Part shown: piece after piece, positions 25,488 to 34,491 of the stretch
How positions within the stretch are numbered: position 1 is the stretch's first letter
Layout: every line of letters begins with the position of its first letter
DNA from: Arthrobacter silvisoli
Lineage (GTDB): Bacteria; Actinomycetota; Actinomycetes; Actinomycetales; Micrococcaceae
Assembly: GCF_003369445.1 (NCBI RefSeq)
Contig: NZ_QRCU01000059.1
Span: forward strand, 153,561-217,560
Reading direction: 5' to 3'
Length of the DNA stretch: 64,000 nt
Made by a program: the position numbers and the translations under genes
The notes under the pieces: generated by a model
What the model saw: only the letters and a program-made list of their open reading frames with translations
The model's database searches: none
What the model was told of the DNA's origin: nothing

Positions 25488-25539
25488 ACGACGGCGGTCC
25501 GTCACCTTTTATACGGGAAAGGTGACGGACCGCCGTCGT
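25488..25539. terminator. bidirectional terminator, 22-bp perfect stem
   Basis: The arms 25488-25509 and 25518-25539 are exact reverse complements of 22 bp with an 8-nt loop (TATACGGG), between the convergent genes pckG and hmp. The arm-internal CCTTT/AAAGG provides weak T-runs. Confidence 0.75.
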
Positions 25540-25551
25540 GCGTTAAGGGCT

Positions 25552-26709
25552 CTAGCTCGCGAGCCAGACGTCCGGGCCGAACACTTCGTAGTGGATGCGG
25601 GTGGCCGGGATGCCCGCTTCGATGGCTTCGTCGCGGATCTTCTTCATGAAGGGCAGCGGGCCGCAGAGGTAGAGCGAGGCGTCCGCGGGAAGGTCGACCT
25701 CCCGCAGCGACATGAACCCTTCTTTGGCGCCGGGCTGGGGCGTCTCAAGCCACAGCAGGAGATCGGCGTCGATCTTCGCGGCGTCCGCAGTCATCTGCCC
25801 GCTCAGTGCCCAGCTGTCCATGGACCGTTCCGCGTGCAGCACCAGGACATCGCGCTCTGTACCGGCGTCTGCGAGGGAGCGCAGGATCGACGCCGTGGGG
25901 GTGCAGCCGATGCCGGCGGATGCCAGGACTACCGGTCCGTGGCCGTCCTTGAGCGTGATTTCGCCGTAGGGGTTGGAGATCTCCAGGATGTCGCCGGGTT
26001 CGACGTCGGCGTGCAGGGCGGAGGACACCTCTCCGTCGTCGTTGAGCTTGGTGGTAAAGCTCCGGCTGGTGCCGGCGTCACCGGACAGGGAGTACTGCCG
26101 GACCTGGCGGAGGCCGTCCGCCACCCGGACCTTGACGCTGATGTACTGGCCGGGTTTGGCTGCCGTGACGGGCGTGTCATCCGCGGGCTCCAGGGTGAAA
26201 GTCATGGAGGCCTTGCCTGCTGCCTCTTTGGCAATCACCCGCCACGGCATCCACATCCTGGTGTTCGCCTGTGCTGCGTAGAGGTCCTTTTCCAGTTTGA
26301 TGAGCGCATCGGCCATGAGCCAGTAGACCTCGGTCCAGGCTTCCGCGATTTCCGGGGTGATGACGTCGGCCAGGTCCGCGGCGATGGCTGCGAAGAGGTG
26401 CTCGTACACCACGCCGTACTGCTCTTCCTTGATTCCCAGGGACGCGTGCTTGTGGGCAATCCGGGACAGGACCTTTTCCGGAAGGGTGCCCGGGTTGTTG
26501 ACCAGGTGGGTGGCGAAGGCCGCAATACTTCCGGCCAGGGCCTGCTGCTGTTCGCCGGAGCGCTGGTTGGAGCGGCTGAAGAGTCCGTCCAGCAGTTCCG
26601 GGTGTGCCGCGAAAAGGCGCTTGTAGAAGTCGGCGGTGATTTCGCTGATCCTCGATCCGACAAGGGGGAGAGTGGCTTGGATGACAGGACGCGACTTCTC
26701 GGAAAGCAT
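25552..26709 (-). CDS. hmp: flavohemoglobin, nitric oxide dioxygenase
   Basis: 385 residues. It oxidises NO to nitrate using O2 and NAD(P)H. The globin domain (1-140) has the proximal His in AHKHASLG (His88) and the B10 Tyr (FYKRL); the reductase part has the FAD motif RQYSLSG, the NAD motif ASAGIGCTPTASIL, and the C-terminal YLCGPLPFM and HYEVFGPDVW. The ATG at 26709 is chosen because AGGAG lies just upstream; the frame runs on to 26754. An NsrR-type palindrome is 50 bp upstream and an nsrR gene follows next upstream, so NO-dependent derepression is expected. Confidence 0.95.
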   Translation of the reverse strand: MLSEKSRPVIQATLPLVGSRISEITADFYKRLFAAHPELLDGLFSRSNQRSGEQQQALAGSIAAFATHLVNNPGTLPEKVLSRIAHKHASLGIKEEQYGVVYEHLFAAIAADLADVITPEIAEAWTEVYWLMADALIKLEKDLYAAQANTRMWMPWRVIAKEAAGKASMTFTLEPADDTPVTAAKPGQYISVKVRVADGLRQVRQYSLSGDAGTSRSFTTKLNDDGEVSSALHADVEPGDILEISNPYGEITLKDGHGPVVLASAGIGCTPTASILRSLADAGTERDVLVLHAERSMDSWALSGQMTADAAKIDADLLLWLETPQPGAKEGFMSLREVDLPADASLYLCGPLPFMKKIRDEAIEAGIPATRIHYEVFGPDVWLAS

Positions 26710-26758
26710 TGGTTCTCCTGCGGGTAGGGCCGGGCAGTTCACCCGGGCGATCAATATT

Positions 26759-26773
26759 CGTATTTGAAATACG
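26759..26773. promoter_or_regulatory. NsrR-type operator of hmp
   Basis: CGTATTTGAAATACG is a perfect 7-bp-arm palindrome around one base and matches the ATTT-N-AAAT core of NsrR sites. It lies 50 bp before the hmp start, in an AT-rich island within a GC-rich region. Confidence 0.75.
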
Positions 26774-26854
26774 AGTATTTGTGCTCAATTTCTACCCCTT
26801 GTAGAAAAGAAGTGCAAATCGACCCTTCTGCGCGCCTGGGACGCGTAACAGCGC

Positions 26855-27325
26855 TCAGCGCCGGGCTGCCGGCTCCTGGAATTCCGGCCGCAGGCCGATG
26901 CTCCCGAAGACGGGTGCCATCTGGCGGGCATGGGGGAGGGAGGAAATCACCACGGGGTCGAGTTCGCGGTAGAAAGCTTCACGGGCGCGCCCCATGGCGT
27001 GCCGGAGTGCGCATTCGGTGATGAGCGGGCAGTCGCCGTTGCTTGACTGGCATTCGGCCGGGTCCTGCCTGCTGTCGAGCTGGCGCAGCACTTGACCCAC
27101 CGTCGCGCGCCGTCCGGCAGTGGTCAGCTGCGATCCGCCGTTCCTGCCCCGTTCGACTGCGATCAACCCGAGTTCGCGCAGCTTGGCCAAGGCCTTGCTT
27201 ACGTGGTTGTAGGGGGTCCCCACGGCGTCCGCCACCGCTTGAGTGGTTAAAAGCGCGCCCTCCGGAACCGCCGCCAGCACCATGACGGCGCGCAGGCTCA
27301 CATCGGCGAACGCGTTGATTTTCAT
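26855..27325 (-). CDS. nsrR: Rrf2-family NO-sensing repressor NsrR
   Basis: 156 residues. The Rrf2 winged helix is clear (MKINAFADVSLRAVMVLAAV, VSKALAKLRELGLI), and three cysteines (Cys92, Cys99, Cys105) have the spacing of the Fe-S cluster ligands of actinobacterial NsrR. Cluster nitrosylation by NO would release the repressor from DNA. It lies 145 bp upstream of hmp on the same strand. TAAGCT (27332-27337) is 6 nt before the ATG, suggesting a leaderless mRNA. Confidence 0.93.
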   Translation of the reverse strand: MKINAFADVSLRAVMVLAAVPEGALLTTQAVADAVGTPYNHVSKALAKLRELGLIAVERGRNGGSQLTTAGRRATVGQVLRQLDSRQDPAECQSSNGDCPLITECALRHAMGRAREAFYRELDPVVISSLPHARQMAPVFGSIGLRPEFQEPAARR

Positions 27326-27400
27326 GTACTCAGCTTAAGCAGAGCTTCGCATTGATGCCGATTCGCGTGCCTGGAGCTGCTCATGCAGGGCTGGCCGAAG

Positions 27401-27943
27401 CTAGTCCGACCAGACCGTGGGCTCGTGACCGTCCGCCTCGAGCGGGCGGAAGCTGAAGCCTTCCGTCGTGACGTCGTAGGGCACGACGGCGGCCATCAGG
27501 CCGCCGCTGCGGTGCTCGGCCGCGGCGTGTATCCCGTCCGTGCCGTGCTCGGGCAGGGTGACGTCGCTGGCGAACGCCACGGCTCTGTACCCCTCGCGGC
27601 CTTGGCGGAGGAGTCCGATGACATCGGTGAGCATCGTCCCGGCGTCGATGTTCCCATCCGCATCCAGCTCACCAGGCGAGATCATCACGAGCCGCAGTTC
27701 GCCGTCGTCGGCCAGGGTGACGCCAAACGGCAGGAAGCCGCCGTTCTGCTCCATGTGCTCCTGCGCCGTGCCAAGGGCGGCGCCCAGGACCTCGCGCAGT
27801 TCGCGCGAGATGGTTTCCTGGGCGGATTCCTGCACGGCGCCTTCTTCCTGCACGGCGCCTTCTTCCTGCACGGCGTCTTCCGGCGTTCCGGAAGCGGGCG
27901 TTCCGGACGCCTGCGGGCCGCCCGGCGGGATGTTTTCAACCAT
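27401..27943 (-). CDS. hypothetical protein with acidic tandem-repeat N-terminus
   Basis: 180 residues, predicted cytosolic, not confidently recognised. The first 45 residues are low complexity with a six-residue repeat (VQEEGA, VQEEGA, VQESAQ) coded by an 18-bp DNA repeat. The folded part (about 48-180) alternates strands and helices (FLPFGVTLADDGELRLVMIS, GYRAVAFASDVTLPE, GLMAAVVPYDVTTEGFSF) and loosely recalls SseB-like domains. AAGGAAG precedes the ATG, and it starts 12 bp after manB, so it is probably cotranscribed. Confidence 0.7.
   Translation of the reverse strand: MVENIPPGGPQASGTPASGTPEDAVQEEGAVQEEGAVQESAQETISRELREVLGAALGTAQEHMEQNGGFLPFGVTLADDGELRLVMISPGELDADGNIDAGTMLTDVIGLLRQGREGYRAVAFASDVTLPEHGTDGIHAAAEHRSGGLMAAVVPYDVTTEGFSFRPLEADGHEPTVWSD
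27828..27875. repeat. 18-bp tandem repeat within the hypothetical gene
   Basis: The unit CCTGCACGGCGCCTTCTT is present twice in full with a partial, diverged third copy. It stays in frame, so copy-number change would lengthen or shorten the acidic tail without a frameshift. Confidence 0.7.
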
Positions 27944-27955
27944 TCTGCTGCTTCC

Positions 27956-29374
27956 TTAACCGCGGACGATTGCCAAGACGCGGTCGCGGACCGCGCTCAT
28001 GGTTTCGGCGTCCTTGGCCTCGGCGTTCAGGCGGAGGAAGGGTTCGGTGTTGGACGGGCGCAGGTTGAACCACCAGCTGCCGTCCTTCGCGCTGAAGGTG
28101 CTGCCGTCCAGGTGGTCGATATCGATGTCTTCGCCTTCGAAGTCGGCACGGACGCGTTCGATCGCGGCGGCCTTGTCCTCGATTTCGGAGTTGATCTCGC
28201 CGGAAGAGACGTACGGTTCGTACTGGCGGCCGAGCTCGGACAGCGGCCCGTCCTGTTCGCCGAGGGCAGCGAGCACGTGCATGGCGGCGAGCATGCCGGT
28301 GTCCGCGTTCCAGAAATCCCGGAAGTAGAAGTGCGCGGAGTGTTCGCCGCCGAAGACGGCGCCTTCTTCGGCCATGACGGCCTTGATGAAGGAGTGGCCC
28401 ACGCGGGTGCGGACGGGGCGGCCGCCGTCTTCTTCGATCAGCTCCGGAACGGCCTTGGAGGTCAGCAGGTTGTGGATGATGACCGGGACCTCCTCACCCG
28501 CGGCTCTTGCCCGCGCGATTTCGCGGCGGGCCACCATGCCGGTGATGGCCGACGGCGACACGGGCTCGCCCTTTTCGTCCACCACGAAGCAGCGGTCGGC
28601 GTCGCCGTCGAACGCCAAACCGATGTCCGCGCCATGCTTGACGACTGCGGCCTGGAGATCGCGGAGGTTCTCCGGCTCCAGCGGGTTGGCCGGGTGGTTC
28701 GGGAAGGAGCCGTCCAACTCGAAGTACAGCGGGACGATCTCGAAGGGCAACGCAGGGAGCAGGGCGTCGCCGAGCACCGCGGGCGTGGTCAGGCCCGCCA
28801 TGCCGTTGCCGGCGTCGACGACCACCTTCAGCGGACGGGAACCGCTGAGGTCCACCAGCTTGCGCAGGTAGGCAGAGTAGTCCTTCAGCACATCGCGGAC
28901 AGCGATGGTCCCCACGGCTTCCGCCTCCGGGATCGCGCCTTCGTTCAGGTACTGCTCGGCGAGGGCCTGGATTTCCTTCAGTCCGGTTTCGGAGGAGATC
29001 GGTTGGGCGCCGGCCTTGGCCATCTTGATGCCGTTGTACTGCGCCGGGTTGTGGCTTGCGGTGAAGGTGGCACCGGCGGCGTTCAGCGCCCCGCAGGCAT
29101 AGTAGAGCTCATCGGTGGAGATGAGGTCGAGGAGCTGGACGTTGGCACCGCGGCGGGACGCGCCATCGGCGAATGCCTTGATGAACTCCAGCGAGGACGG
29201 CCGCATGTCACCGCCGACCAGGACAGTCTGGCCCGCAAGGCCAAGGGTGTCGACAAAAGCAGCGCCCACAGCCGTCACGATTTCCGCGCTGATGGTTTCG
29301 CCGACGATGCCCCGCACGTCGTAGGCCTTGAAGGAAGCCGAGAGGTCGAAAGTGTTGTTCTGCTCGCTAGTCAC
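27956..29374 (-). CDS. manB: phosphomannomutase/phosphoglucomutase
   Basis: 472 residues. It moves phosphate between C6 and C1 of mannose or glucose, feeding GDP-mannose and other sugar nucleotides. The phosphoserine loop is TASHNPAQYNGIK (Ser107), the metal loop DGDADRC, and the phosphate-binding loop RPSNTEPFLRLN. A frame reaching 29422 exists, but GTG at 29374 gives the expected N-terminus and has TAGGAT 7 nt before it, a leaderless GTG start. Divergent from recQ. Confidence 0.93.
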   Translation of the reverse strand: MTSEQNNTFDLSASFKAYDVRGIVGETISAEIVTAVGAAFVDTLGLAGQTVLVGGDMRPSSLEFIKAFADGASRRGANVQLLDLISTDELYYACGALNAAGATFTASHNPAQYNGIKMAKAGAQPISSETGLKEIQALAEQYLNEGAIPEAEAVGTIAVRDVLKDYSAYLRKLVDLSGSRPLKVVVDAGNGMAGLTTPAVLGDALLPALPFEIVPLYFELDGSFPNHPANPLEPENLRDLQAAVVKHGADIGLAFDGDADRCFVVDEKGEPVSPSAITGMVARREIARARAAGEEVPVIIHNLLTSKAVPELIEEDGGRPVRTRVGHSFIKAVMAEEGAVFGGEHSAHFYFRDFWNADTGMLAAMHVLAALGEQDGPLSELGRQYEPYVSSGEINSEIEDKAAAIERVRADFEGEDIDIDHLDGSTFSAKDGSWWFNLRPSNTEPFLRLNAEAKDAETMSAVRDRVLAIVRG

Positions 29375-29512
29375 GGGCTCAATCCTACTGTGGCGTCGGT
29401 CCGGTACACCCACACGGACCACGTATGTGGACAGACTTCACAAGTTTCCCGGTTGTCCACATACCGAAGGTCCCGGCTGCCGGCTGTCGGACCCGGCTGA
29501 AATACTGGAGCC

Positions 29513-31672
29513 ATGTCCCAGGAGCCATACACCGCAGAAATCACCAGCACACGCCAGGAAGCCCTGCAGGTCCTCCGGGAGCTTGTCGGCAACCCGGAAG
29601 CCGGGTTCCATGACGGCCAGTACGAGGCCATCGAAGCGCTCGTTGACGCCGGCCGCCGGGCGCTGGTGGTGCAGCGCACTGGTTGGGGAAAGTCGGCCGT
29701 TTACTTCGTCTCCTCGCTGCTGCTGCGGCGCCGGGGGAGCGGACCTACCCTCATCGTGTCGCCGTTGCTGGCCCTGATGCGGGACCAGGTGGCCGCGGCG
29801 GCCCGCGCCGGTGTCAGGGCCGTGGCCATCAACTCCGCCAACCAGCTGGAATGGGACACCGTGCACGCGCAGCTCGCCGCCGATGAAGTCGACGTGCTGC
29901 TGGTTTCACCCGAACGGCTCACCAACCCTTCCTTCCGGGAAAACCAATTGCCGGAATTGATCCAACGCACAGGCCTGCTGGTGATCGACGAAGCACACTG
30001 CATCTCGGACTGGGGGCACGACTTCCGACCCGACTACCGGCGCATCGCCGACTTGATCGGCCGCCTGCCGGATGCAGTGCCGGTCCTTGCAACCACGGCA
30101 ACGGCAAACTCGCGCGTGGTCCACGACATCGAGGAACAGCTCGGCGCCGGAGTGCTCACCATCCGCGGTTCCCTCGGACGCGAATCGCTGCGCCTCGGCG
30201 TGCTGAACCTGGCCAATTCCCGGGACCGGCTTGGCTGGTTGCTGACGCACTTATCGGACATGCCCGGCAGCGGCATCATTTACGCCTTGACCGTCTCAGC
30301 CGCCGAGGACACCGCAAGGCTGTTGGCGGAAGCCGGCCATGAGGTCCTTGCGTACACCGGGCGTACGGATCCTGCGGACCGGGAGCGGGCCGAACAACAG
30401 CTCAAGGACAACCAGGTGAAAGCGCTCGTTGCCACCTCGGCCCTCGGCATGGGCTTCGACAAACGGGACCTTGGTTTTGTGATCCACTTGGGTGCGCCGT
30501 CCTCACCGGTCGCGTACTACCAGCAGGTGGGCCGTGCGGGCCGAGGGGCTGCCAACGCGGACGTCCTGCTCCTTCCGGGGCAGGAGGACCGGGACATCTG
30601 GCAGTACTTTGCCACGGCCTCCATGCCTTCCGAGGAGAAGGCAGCGGCGGTGCTCCAGGTCCTGGGGGAGGCCGGGACCGCACTGTCCACCGTCGCCCTG
30701 GAGGCGCGAGTCGACCTGCGCCGCACGCCCCTGGAACTTCTGCTGAAGGTCCTTTCCGTGGACGGGGCGGTGGAGCGGGTCGGCGGCGGGTGGAGGGCCA
30801 CCGGGCAGCCGTGGTTCTACGACGCCGAGCGCTACGCCAGGATCGCCGAGGCACGGGTCGACGAACAGGACTCGATGATCATCTATGAGGACACCGCAGG
30901 CTGCAGGATGGAGTACATCACCGCCGTCCTGGACGACGACACCGCGCGCCCCTGCGGCCGCTGTGACAACTGCGCGGGACGCTGGTTCCCGGCGGACATC
31001 GCTGCAGAAGCTTCCGACGCGGCGGGCCGCACGCTCAGCCGCGCTGGAGTCGCCGTTGAACCGCGGCTGCAGTGGCCAAGCGGCATGGACCGCCTGGGCG
31101 TGGCCATGAAAGGCAAGATCAAGGCCGGGGAAAGTATCGCGGAGGGCCGCGCGCTGGCCCGCCTGAGCGACCTTGGCTGGGGCGGTGCCTTGCGGGAACT
31201 GTTCGCGGCGGGGGCTCCGGACCGCGAGGTCGATCCGTCCATGCTGCAGGCCTGCGTCCAGGTGCTCAAGGAATGGGCTGCAGGCAGCGCCGGCCGGGGC
31301 GGTTGGAGCGGCGAGGAACGCCCGGCTGCCGTGGTCAGCCTGCCGTCCCGGGGCAAGCCGCAGCTCGTGGACTCCCTGGCCCGGGGAATCGCGGGCATCG
31401 GCCGGATGCCCTACCTCGGCTCCCTCCAGCTTCAGCACGGCGGGCCCACCGGCGGCCGGGGAGGCAACAGCGCCTACCGCCTGGCCGGAGTCTGGGACCG
31501 CTTGGTCGTGGGTCCGGACTTGGAGGAAGCGCTCGCCCCCATGGCGGGACGGAGCGTCCTGTTGGTTGACGACCTGGTGGACAGCCGGTGGAGTGTGACG
31601 GTTGCCGGCCGTGCCCTCCGGCAGGCGGGGGCAGGTGCGGTGCTGCCGCTCGTCCTCGCGCAGGCGGGCTGA
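29513..31672 (+). CDS. recQ: RecQ-family ATP-dependent DNA helicase with a PRTase-like C-terminus
   Basis: 719 residues. Helicase motifs: Q-motif region FHDGQYEAIEALV, Walker A TGWGKSAVYF, DEAH box VIDEAHCISDWGHDFRP, motif III ATTATA, motif VI QQVGRAGRG; then the RecQ zinc site (PCGRCDNC) and winged helix. The last 40 residues (VLLVDDLVDSRWSVTVAGRAL) look like the PRPP loop and following helix of a type I phosphoribosyltransferase such as ComF. RecQ unwinds 3'-tailed and branched DNA in repair. A weak AATACT hexamer is 6 nt before the ATG. Confidence 0.92.
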   Translation: MSQEPYTAEITSTRQEALQVLRELVGNPEAGFHDGQYEAIEALVDAGRRALVVQRTGWGKSAVYFVSSLLLRRRGSGPTLIVSPLLALMRDQVAAAARAGVRAVAINSANQLEWDTVHAQLAADEVDVLLVSPERLTNPSFRENQLPELIQRTGLLVIDEAHCISDWGHDFRPDYRRIADLIGRLPDAVPVLATTATANSRVVHDIEEQLGAGVLTIRGSLGRESLRLGVLNLANSRDRLGWLLTHLSDMPGSGIIYALTVSAAEDTARLLAEAGHEVLAYTGRTDPADRERAEQQLKDNQVKALVATSALGMGFDKRDLGFVIHLGAPSSPVAYYQQVGRAGRGAANADVLLLPGQEDRDIWQYFATASMPSEEKAAAVLQVLGEAGTALSTVALEARVDLRRTPLELLLKVLSVDGAVERVGGGWRATGQPWFYDAERYARIAEARVDEQDSMIIYEDTAGCRMEYITAVLDDDTARPCGRCDNCAGRWFPADIAAEASDAAGRTLSRAGVAVEPRLQWPSGMDRLGVAMKGKIKAGESIAEGRALARLSDLGWGGALRELFAAGAPDREVDPSMLQACVQVLKEWAAGSAGRGGWSGEERPAAVVSLPSRGKPQLVDSLARGIAGIGRMPYLGSLQLQHGGPTGGRGGNSAYRLAGVWDRLVVGPDLEEALAPMAGRSVLLVDDLVDSRWSVTVAGRALRQAGAGAVLPLVLAQAG

Positions 31673-31729
31673 CGCCGGCCCGGGGGTGGGGTTGGTACCC
31701 GGCGGGCCCCGCGCCCCAGGTACGCAAAA

Positions 31730-31752
31730 GGCCCCGGTCCAGGACCGGGGCC
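31730..31752. terminator. bidirectional terminator between recQ and tRNA-Ser(GCT)
   Basis: GGCCCCGGTCC and GGACCGGGGCC form a near-continuous stem with A-runs on the left and right, so both strands end in U-runs (TTTT on the minus strand, AAAA read as T on the other). Confidence 0.8.
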
Positions 31753-31758
31753 AAAACG

Positions 31759-31847
31759 CGGAGACGGGGGGATTTGAACCCCCGGTCGAGTTTAACCCCG
31801 ACCCTTCATTAGCAGTGAAGTCCATTCGGCCGCTCTGGCACGTCTCC
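31759..31847 (-). tRNA. tRNA-Ser(GCT)
   Basis: 89 nt, class II tRNA with a long variable arm. Acceptor GGAGACG with CGTCTCC, anticodon stem CTTCA/TGAAG around loop CTGCTAA, T arm GGGGG-TTCAAAT-CCCCC, discriminator G, no CCA. The gap 31848-32077 to the peptidase gene shows no gene. Confidence 0.96.
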
Positions 31848-32077
31848 AATTGCTATTGCTAGCCCACCAAGGATACGCAGAACACGGCGTACAGCGCAAA
31901 ACGGCCGGTTCCCGCGGCTTCGGTACCGGATTGCCGCCGTCGGAGGCTCACCACCGGCACCGGCGAAGCTGCTCTGTACCGGGGCATCACCGCAGGCGGG
32001 GGCGGCTACGGGACCCCATGCCAGCCCGCCTCGCCGAACGGGCGATGCGGGCTCCGCCTTTTCCGGTCCAAGGTGGG

Positions 32078-34429
32078 TTAAGCGCCCTGGGCCCGGATGT
32101 CTGCGGTCAGTGCACGCCAGAGGAACTGCTGGCTGCGGGCCTGCAGTGCCGCGGCCTGCCGGTTGTCCGAGGCGCCGGCGTGGCCGCCCTCCAGGGTTTC
32201 GTGGAACCAGACATTCGGGATGCCCATCGCCTGCATCCGTGCGGCCATCTTGCGGGCTTGGACCGGGCCGACGCGGTCGTCGGAAGTCGAGGTCCAGATG
32301 AACGTCTCGGGGTAATCCACGGCGTCGTGCAGCAGATGGTAGGGGGAGAAGGTCTTGATGAACTCCCACTGCTCAGGAATGTCCGGGTCACCGTACTCGG
32401 CGATCCAGGAGTATCCCGCGGACAGCTTGGTGTAACGGCGCATGTCCAGGAGGGGCACGCCACAGGACACCGCCGCGAAGAGTTCCGGGTACCGGGTCAG
32501 CATGTTGCCCACCAGCAGCCCGCCATTGGATCCGCCCACGCAGCCCAGCCGTTCGCGGCTGGTCACGCCCCGGGAAATCAGGTCCTGCGCCACCGCCGCG
32601 AAATCCTCGTAGGCGCGGTGCCGCTTCTCCTGCAGGGCCGCCCGGTGCCAGGCCGGGCCGTACTCTCCGCCGCCGCGGATGTTCGCCACCACGTACACAC
32701 CGCCCCGGGGCCCGCCGGCGACGGAACCGCTGCGCCGTTCCAGCCAAGACCGGCCGATCGCGCCGCTGTATGCCGGCGTGCGGGAAACCTCGAAGCCGCC
32801 GTAACCGGACAGCTGGGTGGGATTGCCGCCGTCGAGCACCAGGTCCTTCGACCCGATCTGGAAGTACGGCACCCGGGTACCGTCCGCGGACACCGCGAAA
32901 TGCTGCTGCACTTCATAGTCGCCGTCGTTGAAGAACGACGGCGAGGTCTTCACTACGGCGTGCGCGCTGGTGACGGCGGTGCTCCCCGACGCCGCGCCCG
33001 AGGCCGTGAGGGTTCCCCGCATCAGGGTCGTAGGGGTAGTGAAACCCGTGGCGACGAGCCAGAAATCGTTGCCCGCACCCTCGCTTTCATCCTCATCATC
33101 CACCGCGTAGGCGTTGACATCGTGGAGCGGCGGGCAGGCATCCAGCGGGGCCATAGCCCAGCCGCCTGCCGCCACCGCGCCGTCGGTTGCCACCGCTCCG
33201 TCGAACGCGCCGTCGGCGCCGTTCTGTCCGACGCCGCCAGGCCCGCCGCCCGGCTCGACGGCTGCGTGCTTGCCGGTCGTCGACGGACGCGAGGGGTCGA
33301 GCACCAGGATCTTGGAGGAGACGTCACTGAGCAGGTTCAGGATGAGGAAGTCCCGGGTCCAGCTCCAGGACTGCAGGGACGTGCGCTCGTCCGGCGTGAA
33401 GAGCACTGTGAAATCCCTGCCGCCGTCCAGGTAGGACTGCAGCCTGGCGGCGAGCAGGCAGCCGGCCGGGAACACGGTATCCGCCGCTTGTCCGCCGTCC
33501 ACCGTAGCGCCGGCAACGGTCCAGTCCTGGCGCGGACGGAACAACAGCCACTGGCGGTGCGTGCTGATGTTGACGTCGGTGGGAACCTCGATTTCCAGCC
33601 ACCCGCCGTCGCGCTGCAGGTAGGTGCGCTGGTTGAAGAAATCGATCCAGTCCACGGCGAAGGTGCGCTCGAAGCCCGGCGTGGAGTCGTGCGCCACGAG
33701 GGCCATCATGTGGTCTTCCGCGATCTCGAAGATCCGCTCGGCCTGGTCCAGGCCCTGGCCACGGGACAGCCTCACTCCCGTGCGGGCGTACGAGGAACTG
33801 GTCTTGGGCAGCCCCTCGGCGGTGCTGGCAACCAGCAGGGTATCGGCGTCGAGCCAACTGACGTTGCCCTTGGCGACCGGAAGGTCGAAGCCGCCCTCGG
33901 CGGGGTCCACGAAGCGGCGCTGCTCGACGTCGAACTCGCGGTAGCGGTTGGCGTCGCCGCCGTCGGGGGAGAGCGACACCATGGCGAGTTTGTAGGGCTG
34001 GCCGGCTGCGGGGCGCAGGAAGGATGCACCGTGGAAGACCCACTCTTCGTCCTCCGCGGCCGCGAGGGCGTCAATGTCCAGCAGCACGTCCCATTCGGGG
34101 TCGTCGCGCAGGTAGCTTTCCCAGGTAGTGCGCCGCCACAGACCCTTGGGATTCTGCTTGTCGCGCCAGAAGTTGTAGTAGTGCCCGCCGCGCTTGGTCA
34201 CCATGGCGATCCGGTCAGTGGAGTCCAGCACCTCCAGGATCCCGCCTTCGAGGCCGGCAAAGTCCTCGTCTTCGAGCAGTTCCTCGGTGCGGGCATTCTG
34301 TTCCCGGACCCAGGCCAATTGCTCCTCGCCGTGGATTTCCTCAAGCCAGATGTTCTCGTCAACAGGCTCCGGGGCCGTGGCCTTTCCGGGAGCGCCTTCA
34401 GGGCTTTGTCCGGCTGCAGTGGTGGTCAT
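32078..34429 (-). CDS. prolyl oligopeptidase family (S9) serine peptidase
   Basis: 783 residues. An N-terminal segment (WLEEIHGEEQLAWVREQN) typical of S9A enzymes and a long beta-propeller region precede the C-terminal alpha/beta-hydrolase domain with nucleophile Ser in GGSNGGLL, Asp region SDDRVGPVQ and His in LEGGHAG. No signal peptide is seen, so it should cleave short peptides in the cytosol. The propeller contains Gly/Ala-rich and acidic loops (DDEDESEG). TAGGAT (34436-34441) lies 6 nt before the ATG, a leaderless start, divergent from the FAD protein. Confidence 0.92.
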   Translation of the reverse strand: MTTTAAGQSPEGAPGKATAPEPVDENIWLEEIHGEEQLAWVREQNARTEELLEDEDFAGLEGGILEVLDSTDRIAMVTKRGGHYYNFWRDKQNPKGLWRRTTWESYLRDDPEWDVLLDIDALAAAEDEEWVFHGASFLRPAAGQPYKLAMVSLSPDGGDANRYREFDVEQRRFVDPAEGGFDLPVAKGNVSWLDADTLLVASTAEGLPKTSSSYARTGVRLSRGQGLDQAERIFEIAEDHMMALVAHDSTPGFERTFAVDWIDFFNQRTYLQRDGGWLEIEVPTDVNISTHRQWLLFRPRQDWTVAGATVDGGQAADTVFPAGCLLAARLQSYLDGGRDFTVLFTPDERTSLQSWSWTRDFLILNLLSDVSSKILVLDPSRPSTTGKHAAVEPGGGPGGVGQNGADGAFDGAVATDGAVAAGGWAMAPLDACPPLHDVNAYAVDDEDESEGAGNDFWLVATGFTTPTTLMRGTLTASGAASGSTAVTSAHAVVKTSPSFFNDGDYEVQQHFAVSADGTRVPYFQIGSKDLVLDGGNPTQLSGYGGFEVSRTPAYSGAIGRSWLERRSGSVAGGPRGGVYVVANIRGGGEYGPAWHRAALQEKRHRAYEDFAAVAQDLISRGVTSRERLGCVGGSNGGLLVGNMLTRYPELFAAVSCGVPLLDMRRYTKLSAGYSWIAEYGDPDIPEQWEFIKTFSPYHLLHDAVDYPETFIWTSTSDDRVGPVQARKMAARMQAMGIPNVWFHETLEGGHAGASDNRQAAALQARSQQFLWRALTADIRAQGA

Positions 34430-34491
34430 GGCCCCATCCTAGGGTGCCCTCGCAAGCGGGAAGCAAGTCACGGTGAAAGTAAGCTTGGGCG

